Shown here: positions 38,032 through 50,072 of the stretch, piece after piece
Layout: every line of letters starts with the position of its first letter
How positions within the stretch are numbered: the stretch's first letter is position 1
Assembly: GCA_023374045.1 (NCBI GenBank)
Contig: CM041776.1
Location: 124,525,733 to 124,589,732 of the forward strand
From: Limonium bicolor
Taxonomy: Eukaryota > Streptophyta > Magnoliopsida > Caryophyllales > Plumbaginaceae
Direction of reading: 5' to 3'
Length of the DNA: 64,000 nucleotides
Made by a program: the position numbers and the translations under genes
Notes under the pieces: generated by a model
What the model saw: the letters and a program-made list of their open reading frames with translations, nothing else
Told to the model about the DNA's origin: nothing
Databases searched by the model: none

Positions 38032-41000
38032 ATCTTCCCCCCTTAAGAACTTTGTCCTCAAAGTTGTTCGAGGTTATGGGATTACTATACTTACTCATTT
38101 ATACTTGCCTAATACCGAAGCCATACATTCCTCCTCCTTACCATTCCCAAATTCGTTACTCAATGTTTCTCCTTTCCATACCATACCAATGTACAATAAT
38201 TACTCCAATTCATATTACTATCAACATCCGGTTCCTCATTACAAATTTTATACATACACAGTGCAAAGCTATCCCTAAAGCAATGCGATACACATTACAA
38301 TCCCGTAGGCACTCAGGTCATCTCGACACAGGACTCCTCTATGTCCTGTTGCCCTTGGAATAATATAACATGCTACACTACTATCTTCTCCGGTATAACT
38401 TCCAACAATTACTTACTCTCCAGTCTAAGAAAAATTCTTTTACAACTACTAATTAGAAATATTTCTAAAGCATACAACTCCATATTCCAATTTGTATTCA
38501 TTACTTCTATCCTATGTGTGATTCTTGTGACCACTTGAGGGGAGCTTCAAGAATCATTCGACCCTGATGTGATCAGCATCAGTGTTGAACTATCTTTCCA
38601 CCCCAATTTGTGTTCGGTTTCCCCTGATCTGATCAGGATCAAGTTCGACTTCCCACATCAGTTTCAAACAACCAAATAATTTAATTGTTTCCATTTTCTA
38701 TCTTTTTACTCTTCCTAGTCATGATTACAATTTCATACATCTCCAAAGGATGGAATTTAGTCCATCTGTCATCCTCACTCTACTTCCCAAATGCTTTACT
38801 CCGTGGTTCAATACCTAAATGCTCATTTCACCAACCTTCACTACTTCCATCTATTACTCTCCATCATCCTAACTAGGGGTTACCATACTTGTAAAACTTA
38901 CTTGTCCTCAATTTACTTCCAATAATTTACCTACGATTCCATTACTCATAAGCTTCATTCATCTACTACTCTCATTCATTTCGTACTACTTCTTCAAAGG
39001 CTACAATACTTGTGGAGTTCCGTCCACTACTCATTACTCTTCTTTACCAATACTCTTACACTGGTGTTACAAGATGGGTACATTCATCCTATGGTGTTTG
39101 CATATCTAATGCCTAGTTACCATAATTACAATATGAATGAATACTTATGTTTATTTAACATAATATCAATCATCAATTTGATTCTCATTTGTGCTATGCA
39201 CATTACGGTTTATGTGTTTTATTCACAAAACTTACATTCAGCGGTTTTCGCTCTACCCCCCTTAAAAGGGATTACGCCCACGTAATCTACCATATGTTAT
39301 TATTATTAAACATTGGTTTAATCAGTTTGGGCAAACTGAAGCGTTTAGCTTCACTACGGTATACTATAGAATATGCTCTGGTCAAAGGGTCTTAACCATA
39401 CCAACGGTTTAGTCTTTGCACCAAGAGTTCCTATATGAGTTTATTTAACTCATCATTAATTCGGTTCTAGCCTATTAGGCTTCAAGGCATTAATAGCCAA
39501 TTTCTATACTTACTAGGTACATTAATCTCTAGCTAGGGTCCACTAACTTCTGCTGCGCGACCCTGATAATCTTAGTACTTTATTGCTCTTTGGTTATTCC
39601 AAATGTGCTACTCATCGCCTTTTTATCCCTCTATTGTGGGAATAAGGTTTACTAACAGTGTGGTATTCTTTTACCGTGTTTAAACTCAATGAGTTTAGAT
39701 TATAACCAGCTCTCGGGTAATCTATCATACATACTATTCGTACTCCCACAATTTTTCGCTAAGTTCCTCCGACTTATTGTCGGGTGAGGTCAAGTCACCA
39801 CCTAACTGTAGTGCTTCCTCTGTTGTCAGTTGTTTCTGAATTATACCAGTTTTTCTGGTTCAGTACAAGTGTTCTTTACTTGTATGACCTTGCATTTTCT
39901 ATGCGTCGGTCCTAGTGACTTCCTTACATCTTCTTTCACCTTTTATTCCGATGGAATTCACATCTTGTGATTGTTAATGTGTGTTACACTCTTCGTGCTT
40001 CTTTGGCCTTAGGCCGCACGGTTTTCTGCTAAACTTGCTTAACTGGCTTATGCCATGTTGTTGGTGAAAGAAAGGTTTACTACGATTTACATTTCCTACA
40101 TTCCTAGCTATCCCACTTGATCATTAGCTGCACAAGTGCAATACCAAAACACTCAGTCATACAGAGTGCAGAGGCGTAAACGCTTGACAGTAAATCACTT
40201 ATGTGATCGCATAGGAATAAATATTTCTGCCTGTCTTCTCATACTTATACTTTGTGTCATTGCTTAACTACTTCCTCACAGCGGTCGCTTGTTGCGCACC
40301 GCATTCTTACTCATTATACAACATCGTTTTTACTGATTCCGTTACAGTGGTAGTTTCTCTCTACTCATTGCTACTGTTATTGGCACCGTTTCCTTATGGT
40401 ATGAATACCCTGGGGGTTTCCTGTGTTCGTGTGTATGACGGTTGTCGTAGCATACTGCCACGTTATCATCTTCCCATTATGGGTATATTCTGTTTCCCAT
40501 TAGGTTTCATGTGTAGGTTAGCTTACCTCACATTGCTTCATCTTTTATGATATAATTTACCAAGTATCTTGGTTGACCAAGGATGAGATAATTCATCGGG
40601 TCACAAGCTCTCTTGAGTGTTGGTCATTCGGGGTGTTCAATGGGTATTCACATTAATTGTCTTTGACAATTATTGTCTTTCCAGTGCCGAGCATTGGTCA
40701 TAGGCTCTAGCTGTGCAGTTTGATTTTTGTATGTACATCACCGGGACATCCCAAGAAACTTCAAGGGTCTTCTGGTCCCGTTCTATCATTGATAAATGAA
40801 GTTCTTGTTGAGAGGCTTGTTTCCACTCATAGGTCTCATGACAAGGTTTACCATGTTGGTGTTTATACAATGGTTCACCACATGCTTGGGTGTATCTGGA
40901 GTATGCTTGCTCTTTGAGTCGTAATGGTTTGGAAATCTCATTTCCTTATTCCATCGCCCCATGGCAATATCTATAAGCGAAGGCTTTACTGTTATAATAG

Positions 41001-43695
41001 ATGGAAACCTCTAAGGGTTCACATCTTCACACATTAGTGGTCTTTTGCTAACGAGGGGTACCTTCCCTTGGGTTTCTCGTAGTGTCCAAGTGTGGACTAG
41101 GCCATTGTTGGCATTATCATGATTCTTATGCCTCTGTGCTACCATTGCTACAGAAGGCATGAAAGTAATTAAAAGCTTGTCAACTGTATACTAGATGATG
41201 CTCTAGTGACAGTGACACTGAGTTGGCCATTACTCTAAGCCACTCAGGATGTTGGGTTTGAATTGATGGTCCAGTTGTTGATTTCTTGTCATATGAGACA
41301 ATATCTCTTGCAAGTCTTGTTATCAAATGGTGTGGGTTTTGCAACCGTTTAAGTTACATAACGTAGTCGGTTTATGGCTTTTAAGCCGAATTGCTGCGAG
41401 CTATGCTCTTTGCAAGCTGCTTATACATGTTTCCACTCCCTGTATACCCCATAGGTTGGAGGTATTGCTGGGCTCCATGGTAAGTCGTGACATCACGCTT
41501 CCGTTCATAGGAGGTCCTTTAGGCATTCTGGTGTTAATCAGTGCCTTTTGTAGTCTAGGGTATTTCCTGTTATGTGAAATCCCTTCGGTATCTTAACCGA
41601 GTATTCGTTCTAGTTGTCGTGCCCTTATCATGACGCTTCGTTCGACTGTTGTTAATGCAGATACCCTTCAAGGATCGCTCCTGGGTGTTGGTAGTTATGC
41701 CATTACATCCGGCTAATGTTTATAACATGTGTTGTCCTCTATACCGTCTTATGGTATTGTATTAAGCTATTCCCTTTAGGTTTATAACGTCTCCCGTCAT
41801 TGGGTAGACCGTTTATTCTTGCTCCTAGCGCTTGCGACTAGGTTTAATATTCCCTTCAATGATGGGTTTTACTTTATGGTAATCTGGTGATTGCTCTCGG
41901 GAGTTCTGTCCCGTTTGTCGAGCATTGTGGTGTTCACGTTTAGGCAGTTGCCTTACTGTGTCAGGCTGGGTATACTTTCCAGCTGTCATATGTTTGTTTG
42001 ACATCTTGAGACATATCCAATGTCTATACTTATTAGTCTGCGCTCCTTGCGCTTCCTAATTCTCATTCCTCATCTTCAGATGGATTCTCTGAGTTCCTTT
42101 ATACTTAATCGTCTGAGGTGTCCAGCTCTTCTGATTTGATCTTACTGATGGTCCGTAGAGAGCGGAGTTGACTACTTCCCGTGTGTCGTACACTACATGT
42201 ATACATACGTGGGGTACCATGTTGGTACGTTACCACTTACCCAACTATATGTCAGGCCCGTAAGCTCCTTCGGAGTGCGGTTGTCCCACATCCCGTAATT
42301 GGGTACACTCGTAGTGCTCGTCACACGCCTAGGTGAAGTATTCTATTGTCAACTCCTCTTGTATCATCCTATGATACTCACCGTAATTTTGTTGGTTTTG
42401 TTTAAAAATCCAAGGTTTTAAAAGAAGGTTTATGGTTTTGAAAGAAATCTTGGTTTGAAAATAACATTTCGGTGCTAAAAGATGTTCTTCATGGCCTAGC
42501 CATGTTTGAGGTCTTGACCAAGTCCAGCTTCTTGCTGACTGGTATGTCCCTAATACAATGGTCAGGCCGTTAGGCCCTTCCAAGGCTCCATTCTTCCCGT
42601 TCCTTGGATACGTGATCCGGTAGGTAGTCGCTTCTTTGCGGTCTCGGTACATTACTATGTCCTGTGGTGTGTTAGTGTTCCTCTACATGTTCCTGCCCTT
42701 ACTGCACTTGCCGTGGCAAGTGCGTGGTACTGGTGATTTTTGGGTAAACCTATACCGTTCACGGTATGGTTCCGCTTGTATTTGAGAGTCTGGTCGACTC
42801 TTCCTTGATCATATTGATCTATGTTTGGGATACTCGATCCTTTTGAGTAGCTTCTCATTGATCTTGACATGGTTGTCTTGGTCGGGTTACTTCTCCAATC
42901 CTTAGAGATCCCCATTTATTTAGTTTTATGTTCTCCCTCGTTGCTCATTCCCACTGGTTTACCATGGTTATTGAGCCTTAGCTTGTTTAGGCACTACTCT
43001 TGTAGTCTCCTATCAGTTCATATCCCGTGGATATCCTTGTAGCTGTGTAAGCTATGTCAACCAGGTATTGTAACCTTTTTGGCGTTGTAGTTCCGGAGTT
43101 AACCGTTCCCGACTATGTCCTTAGTCGGTTAGCATACCGTTAGTGGTATTATTTTAACTATTACTGTCCCGTAGTCTTGTATCTCGGGCTTTGTTCTGTT
43201 CCTTTTTCCGCGTCGTTGCACGCTTAGTGCTCCTTTCCTGCTGCGTCTTGACTAACCAGGTTCTCGCGACTGCTAGGCATGTCGCCCCATGTTGTTGCAT
43301 GTTGCAGCCTCCTTGTGGTTGGAGTGTTCGTCTTACCGCTATTAAGTGTGGGCATTGTTGTTCAACCGGGATCCATCTCCGGGACTTCCATTTCTTGGAA
43401 TCTACTGTGTGTCAAGTTCTTTCGTCGTATAGGATTATCTCACTACTGCCAGATCGGTTTCCCGAGTATGAGAGGACTTTCCTTCTCTCTAGCGTTCTTT
43501 CCCAAGTCATACAGTGGGTTTACGGAGGGCGGGTCTGGTATAGTAGGTATCCGGTACACACCGGGAGTTCCTATCTAGCATATCTCTAATGCTAACACTC
43601 AGCCCTTAGCCCTAAGCTTCTAAATCCTAAATCGGTGTTTCCTAAACTCGGTATTTCCAGTCATCAGAGCGATACTTCGCTCTGATACCACTTTT
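38032..43695 (-). mobile_element. Internal domain D (5664 bp), non-coding
   Basis: Polypurine-tract complement at 38032-38047 and iMet primer site GCTCTGATACCA at 43679-43690. Decayed like the others. Shares small variants with domain C (for example GACTCTTCCTTG near 42799 and 32970), so C and D are close sisters there. Confidence 0.85.
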
Positions 43696-46600
43696 TGTAA
43701 CACCCCTACCGCTAATACCGTCATTACTGTCCAATCTCCTTATACAAACCAGATTCACGCAGCGGATACTTACATACTCAACGGTGGGTGATACACTGCC
43801 GTTAGTCACCCACGTGACTAACAAGGCTACTACTACTACATACAGCATCGGTCTGATGGACCGGAATCCCGAGTACTACACATTACATTACATACTCCAT
43901 TTACCAACTAAATACTACTTTGCTCCATTCAATACTTGCTCCTTTACAATACCATTCCATACAATATACATAACCGAGTCTACTAGGTTCCCAATACAAG
44001 TACAATGCTTCCTCCAAGTTCGCATGTACTCATTAAGAGTCTATCCACTACCCAGTCCTCACAACTACTTACTTCCTAAGTACAAAGGGTGTGCTAATTA
44101 ATACACCTCTACCTTCTACTACCACTATCCAAATGTAGTCGCCGGTCTCGTGCCTTGACCATATCCTCTTCGGGTACCTGCACACTAAAAATGTTCCCCC
44201 GAGGGGGTCAGCTTTCGCTGAACATGATAACCGCATACCCCGCGTACTAGTGAGGGTACGCCGACCACTTGGTCGAATACATGCAGTTCATTTTCATTCA
44301 AACATACATGCATACATGCTCTTAAATACGAGACTACAATACTTACACAGGAGTACACGAATACATTCCAACACATACCAAGAAGTTATACAAATCCAAC
44401 AATACTTACTTACCTTCGGTATTCACGATACATGCACAATACATACTCATTACATACTCAATCCATACACAGTACATATACAATGTCCAATACTTTGTTA
44501 GCTTCATTTGTCCACCCGGGTTAATCGGGTGGAGATTACTCTTTTACTCGTTCCACAATACTTACGCATACATACTCATACTCATACATACTTACGGATC
44601 CATACTTACTTACTCTTACTCTTACTCATGTTAAGTCATCGGGACCTCCGGCCCGGGGACTACTCCGTCCCACCACCGGGATTTACTTGACTCACCAATC
44701 CGGGATGCTACCCATTTAAGGGATTTGGGCCGCGGACCAGTTTAAGAGTCAGGAATCGGATCCAACCTCTTGTGTCTCCTCATCCTCACGCGTGGCCGAA
44801 GCTATATCGGACTTCTACTCATTCCAATTTACTCACTTAAGTTAGGAGTTAGGTAGTTAGGAATTAGTAGAAGTCATTCATTCAACCACATACCCAAATA
44901 CATTATTCATATACACATCCATACAAAATACAATACAATATACAAGTACACTACAAGATACAATTACACAACATCATCATTCATATATTTCATGAATTAT
45001 ACAAAATATTGTTCAAGACAAATATCGAGAACAACGTAAACAAGCACAAGTAAGTGCAATATAATCCGATTCATGCTTTTATCTTATTTAGGTGGTCAAA
45101 TAAGCACACAAATCGGGGTAACCAGATTAGGATACAGGGCATGAAGAAATCATACCTTTCACCGTTGACTTTGGACTCACCGACTCCCTTCGGTGTTCAA
45201 CTATTTGAATCCTATCACATACATACAGTTGGATGGTTAATTATCCATAATTAACCTTACTTATTACTTTCCAAAAGTTTCCTATTTTATACTTACTAAC
45301 TCTTTGTTACTTAAATACATTTACTTAAGTTACTTACTTACAATTATTTTCTAAGCTTGTTTATAGCCTTAATGACCATTAAACATCATTAATTATGTCT
45401 TAATCATCTTATACAATCATTACCCATCCTTACCCTACCTTAGAATAGCTTTAGAACACATTCTGGAGGGTTTTTAGTAGGGTCCGGGTTAGTGTCCGGG
45501 TTTACAAACCCGGACCATATTGTTTGGTCACTCTCGGGTGGAATTTGAGTGTGGTCCGGGTTTAGGGCTGGGTTTACAAACCCAGACCATACAATGGTAG
45601 TCTCTCGGGTATGTTTTCTATGTGGTCCGGGTTTAGGTCATAGTTTACAAACCCGGACCATGGGTGTGTAAAACCTCTCGGGTGTATTTTGGGGGTGGTC
45701 CGGGTTTAGGTCTTGGTTTACAAACCCGGACCATCCATTCTGTAATACATTTTGTCGTGTTTTTTGACATGTCCGGGTTTGTGTACTAGTTTACAAACCC
45801 GGACAAGTTACAGTATTGTTAGATGTATATGTTTTTGATTCTGTTTCAACTCCAAACTTCCACCAATCTCTTCCCTAATATTTCTACATATAATCTAGCA
45901 TGTTTTAACTTTGTTTAGGCATTTTAAACTAGCCTAAACCACTCTCTAAATTCCTCTGTCAATATCTGTTCACTTACAGATTTTTCCATTGCTATTCTCT
46001 TCTCTGTTAAGGTTTTCTTCTTCCACAATGCTACAGATTTTTCCTTAAACCTTCACCATCCAATACTCTCTCTACCATTGCTTCTCCTAGCATTCTAAAT
46101 CCATTACTTTACCACTCTAGTTCTCCTCATTACCTAGACTCTCTTCAAATCTGTTTTCAAGGTACTAAACTACTCACTTAAACTCTCCAAATACACCTAG
46201 TTATTACCTAGGTAGTTTTCTTCTCTTACACAACTAAGTCCTCCCATTTCCATACAAATTTGGGCAGAGGTTCCCCTATATTTTTAACATTGCCCACATA
46301 CATTTTCAGCTCACACATTCATTCCAAACTTCCATATCAATTCAGCACTATACAATACAATGGATTTCCTGCACATACCCATTTACTTCCCAATGTTTTA
46401 CCAAGCTTTTAACATCTTTTAAAACCTTCAAAACTGTTACATTACTTTTCCTCATCATACTAAAACATACTTATTACTCATTCCTATATACACCACTCAT
46501 TTCCAATACTAAAAAACGGTTACACTACACCATACAATTCTAGCTCAAGGTAAGGCATTTACCTTGTGATTTTAGTTCCTCTTTCTTTCCTTCCCTTTCT

Positions 46601-47880
46601 TCCTTCCTTCTTTCTTTCTTCTTTTCCTTTCCTTGTTCTTGGTTCACCAATTACTCAATGCTACATCCCATATCCAAGATACTAATGAGTATCTAATTTA
46701 ACACTTAAACCCTAGAAATTTACCTTAGAGCCTAGGAGCATACATTTAGGGTTTAGGAGTGACTTTACCTTTTTCTCACTAGATAGAGTTCTTGACTAGC
46801 AAGAGGGTAACATTTCCAGCTCCAAGGAGAAGCCAAAACGGCTGGAACCACAAGGAACAAGAGCTCACATTTTAGGAATTCTCATAATGCAAATAAGAGC
46901 TAGAAATGAGAGATTTTTCGGATTTCTTTTTACCTCAAACCAACAAGATGAAGAAGAGGCTTCCAATGGTGGTTTCAAACCTTCAAATGAGGAATACCCA
47001 TGGAGATGAAAAATGGGTATTTTGATTTTTGAACAGAGGGGAATGTTCTCCTTGACAAGAGGATTCCAACGGTACAAATTTTATGATTTTGGAGGAGATT
47101 TGAGTGGTCAAAGATGGAGGAGAAGATGGAGTTTTTGTTTGGCTTCCTAAATCGCCATCGCTGGAGCTACCAGAGGAAGAAGAGAAAAATAGAGAGGAGG
47201 GAGAGGGGTTGTACGTGAGGGTGTGAGGAGGAAATGAGAGTAAGAGAGAGGGTGAGTAAAGTAACATGTTACTTTTGCTTTTTAGTTTACTTTTGCCTTT
47301 TATTAATGAGGGAGAATTAAGAGAGTGAGGGTGAGGGAGTCACGGCCACACACTGCACACACTCACATTTTTAATTTCTATTTTCAATAGTGGACACACT
47401 TATTCATTTTATTTACACTTTAACCCCACAACTTCCCGCTTTTGACAGTTTTTACTATTTTCTTGTTTTATTGATTTATTGGTTCTAGACCTCCACTAAT
47501 ATTTATTAATGAATATTTGGTTGACCAAAATTGTTACGAGTCTATTTAACCCGCTTAAAGTCGCGTTTTCCCGGTTTCCTCGAAAAACGCGCTTTAAGGT
47601 TCGTTTGTGGTTTTAATCCATTTATGGATCCGTTTTCTTCGGGAGTTGTTCCCATATATTATTTAGGTCTTACTAAGACCTTAGAATCCATATAATATGC
47701 TAACCGAGGTCTCATACCTCCTATGGTTATTTAACGCTTATTTAGCATTTTTCGCTTTTTAAGCATTTCTTCATTTCTTTTGGATTTATTTTTCCTTACC
47801 AATATTACTTAGGTGTCATTAGGCCCTTAAATACGCATTAGGTTAATTTTAATCCCTATATTTAAGTTTGGGGTATTTCA
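43696..47880 (-). mobile_element. Long LTR 5, terminal LTR of the array (4185 bp)
   Basis: Starts TGTAACACCCC beside the primer site and ends GGGGTATTTCA at 47880. No polypurine tract follows; the next bases are TTATTAATG, so this is the outer 5' end (element sense) of the whole array and TTATT is the likely target duplication. Hairpin block at 45482-45805, microsatellite at about 46576-46634. Its last kilobase carries several CG-to-TG or CG-to-CA changes not seen in LTRs 1-4. Confidence 0.9.
45482..45805. repeat. Five phased hairpins in LTR 5
   Basis: Same block as LTR 1, with the CCCAGACC variant in hairpin two and an intact fifth stem. Confidence 0.95.
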
Positions 47881-48117
47881 TTATTAATGTAACCTCTTTA
47901 GTTCATGATATTATGTGAGGTTAATTCATGATTTTATGTGTGGTTTACTGTCCATCTTGGACTATACATATTTATGTGTATATATATTAATAGCTTGTAA
48001 TATTATTTAGTGAATATTACTCATTAGTCATTATTCTTTGGTGACTAATCATTAATTAGTCTCTCCTTATTAATTAATCCCTTGTTAATTAGGGTAATTA
48101 ATGTTTGGGGTATTTCA
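47881..48117 (-). mobile_element. Right end of a second long LTR (LTR X)
   Basis: AT-rich sequence ending TTTGGGGTATTTCA, the terminus of this LTR superfamily, with no polypurine tract after it (CTCACCTGAC follows). The run-up (GGGTAATTAATG) resembles that of the end at 50072. A direct duplication of about 23 bases built on TTCATGATNTTATGTG lies at about 47902-47947. I read it as the right-hand part of an LTR split by insertion of the array; its left part would lie left of the window. Confidence 0.5.
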
Positions 48118-50072
48118 CTCACCTGACAATTTTTCTAATCATTTAATCCCATTTACTACTACCGATTAATACATGATCACTTAAAATGGGCTTAAGCTCA
48201 TTACGTAATCTATCTGATTGTCTACCAATTAAACTTTCTAAGTCACACATTTTTATTTCATTTTCAAACCAATTTGCTTAGTTTTCTAGCCCTACTTAGA
48301 TTGCTCTACTCCAACCCAATTTCAATACAATTCCTTTACTATTATTATTGTTATTATCATCATCATTACTATTATTATTTAAGCCCAAACCAATTTCAGG
48401 TTTGACTTTGCTGATCAGTCCACATTTAATGGTCTAACCTAACTCAAATTTAGGAAGTGTAACCCCACGTTCACAAAATTCAAAACCCCCAAATTAATTT
48501 CCAAAACCTAATTCGGAGCCCGATTTTCAGAAGCCCCATTTATCAATTTCTAGAACTCTAATTTTAATCATTCTGGAACTTTCGGTCTCCCAACATTGCA
48601 ATTCTTCTTGTACCATTTTGAATTTAACTCAACAATTTAAACACCAAAATAACACCAAACTAACCTTAATTTTCGGTTTCATCGAAACTTCACGAACATG
48701 TCAGTTTCAGAAATCTACAATTACCAAACTTAAATTTGAATTTCGCACATAATCAAATCACCAGAAATGCTAAAAATTTCACTTAATCAGAAACACCAAA
48801 TCACACAAATCAAAGCCCTAAATCATTTTTTTTCGACATACAAGGGTTACTGAAAACTCTAGTCTCATTCTGTCAAAATACTCAAACAAATCCCCAATTT
48901 TCAGACTTCCTCAATACTAACTGGAAATTTTTCTTCTGCAAACAGAAACCTAATCTATTGACAGAACATACGTAACTATATAAATTTGCAAATGTACACC
49001 TTTGGAAAAAAAACAAGTAGTGGTGGCTCGAATCGGGCTCTAGATTCCGGCTCCTTCTTCTCGTTTCTTCAGTGCTTGAATCTCTTTCGAATCCAGCACG
49101 ACCGTGTCTTGGCTTCACCACCAAATCCCATTTGAGTATGGTGGCGCCGGTTTTCAAAGAAGATGTGAGTTGAGGGAGGAAGACAAGAGCGGTTGGAAAT
49201 TCACCAGTTAGGGTCATGAAAGAAGAGAAGGGAGAGTGGAGTGGAGATATCGAGAGGAAGAACGGCGCAGTTAGGGCTTGCACATATTACCGTACTGGAA
49301 GAAGAGAGTGAAGATGAGGGAGGTGTAGCTTGAATGTTTCTTGCAAGAGGTTAGGGTTACAAACTGGGTTTAGAGAATGAAGAGAACGAGCATGTACTAC
49401 TCCCCCCAGTTAGGTTGGATTACCGTAGAAGATTGAAGGTGGCCTGGATTAGTGAGTCAATCGAGTTGACTGGGCCGGCCCAGTCATGTTGGCGGGTTGG
49501 CCTGCTTATTATATTTTTTTAACGTTATTCATATTTGTCGTTTCTAGCTCGTTTTAAGTCCGTTTTTCATGCCGTCTGAAACACGATGTCCCGCTTTAAC
49601 GAGACGAACCATTTTATGATTCCAAATTTATATTTAAGACAATAACAATTATTGCTATTTATAATTTAATTAATTATAATTTAATTCCAAATTGGTTTGC
49701 GTTTCACACCATTTTAGGCGAAAACGCGACGTCTTTTATTCTAACTGTTTAACCAATTTTCAAATGCCTCTAAAATTACCCAAATAATATTATAAGGTGT
49801 CCACGACCTCGTTTTCACTTCTAAAACATTCGTGACATTTTTTTTCGATGTAAAAACGATTAGCTTTATTTTCATTTATATTTCTTTTTCCTAAACCTCC
49901 TTAACGTCATTTAGGTGTCGTTTATGTTTCCTTACGACTTTTTGGGTATAATTAAATATTATACAATTCCCTTGTACTTATTTAAGGGTATTTAATTCCT
50001 TACTCTCTCATTAATTTCTTTTATTTAATTAATTCATGATTAATTAAAGTAATTAAGGTTTGGGATATTTCA
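48118..50072 (-). mobile_element. Right-hand part of a third long LTR (LTR Y)
   Basis: Ends GGTTTGGGATATTTCA at 50072, again without a polypurine tract. Its last 600 bases follow the array LTRs in outline (GCGAAAACGCGACG, CCTTAACGTCATTTAGGTGTCG, then AATTAAGG before the end), and it has a purine-rich AGAAGAAGAG stretch near 49150-49310 where the array LTRs have theirs. A minus-strand frame of 133 codons at 48882-49283 matches no family I know and overlaps that purine-rich part; I do not call it a gene. Confidence 0.5.

Larger units (their letters stand above)
1..47880 (-). mobile_element. Tandem array of one Ty3/gypsy-type LTR retrotransposon with shared LTRs
   Basis: The same order of sequence recurs with starts at 1, 9767, 21235, 31077 and 40904, so unit lengths are about 9766, 11468 (with an insertion), 9842 and 9827 bases, plus a partial last unit. 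In every unit the plus strand reads internal domain, complement of a tRNA-iMet primer site, LTR from TGTAACACCCC to GGGGTATTTCA, complement of a polypurine tract, next internal domain. One LTR therefore serves as the 5' LTR of the element on its left and the 3' LTR of the element on its right. Such LTR-internal-LTR-internal chains are expected from unequal recombination between LTRs. The left end lies outside the window and the right end is at 47880. Assignment to Ty3/gypsy comes from the iMet primer site, the very long LTRs and an integrase relic in a diverged relative at 54.2 kb. The finer assignment to Tekay/Del is inference. Confidence 0.9.

Noticed and set aside
48882..49283. Minus-strand frame of 133 codons in LTR Y
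   Set aside because: No family recognised, and it overlaps a purine-rich part that corresponds to non-coding LTR in the relatives.
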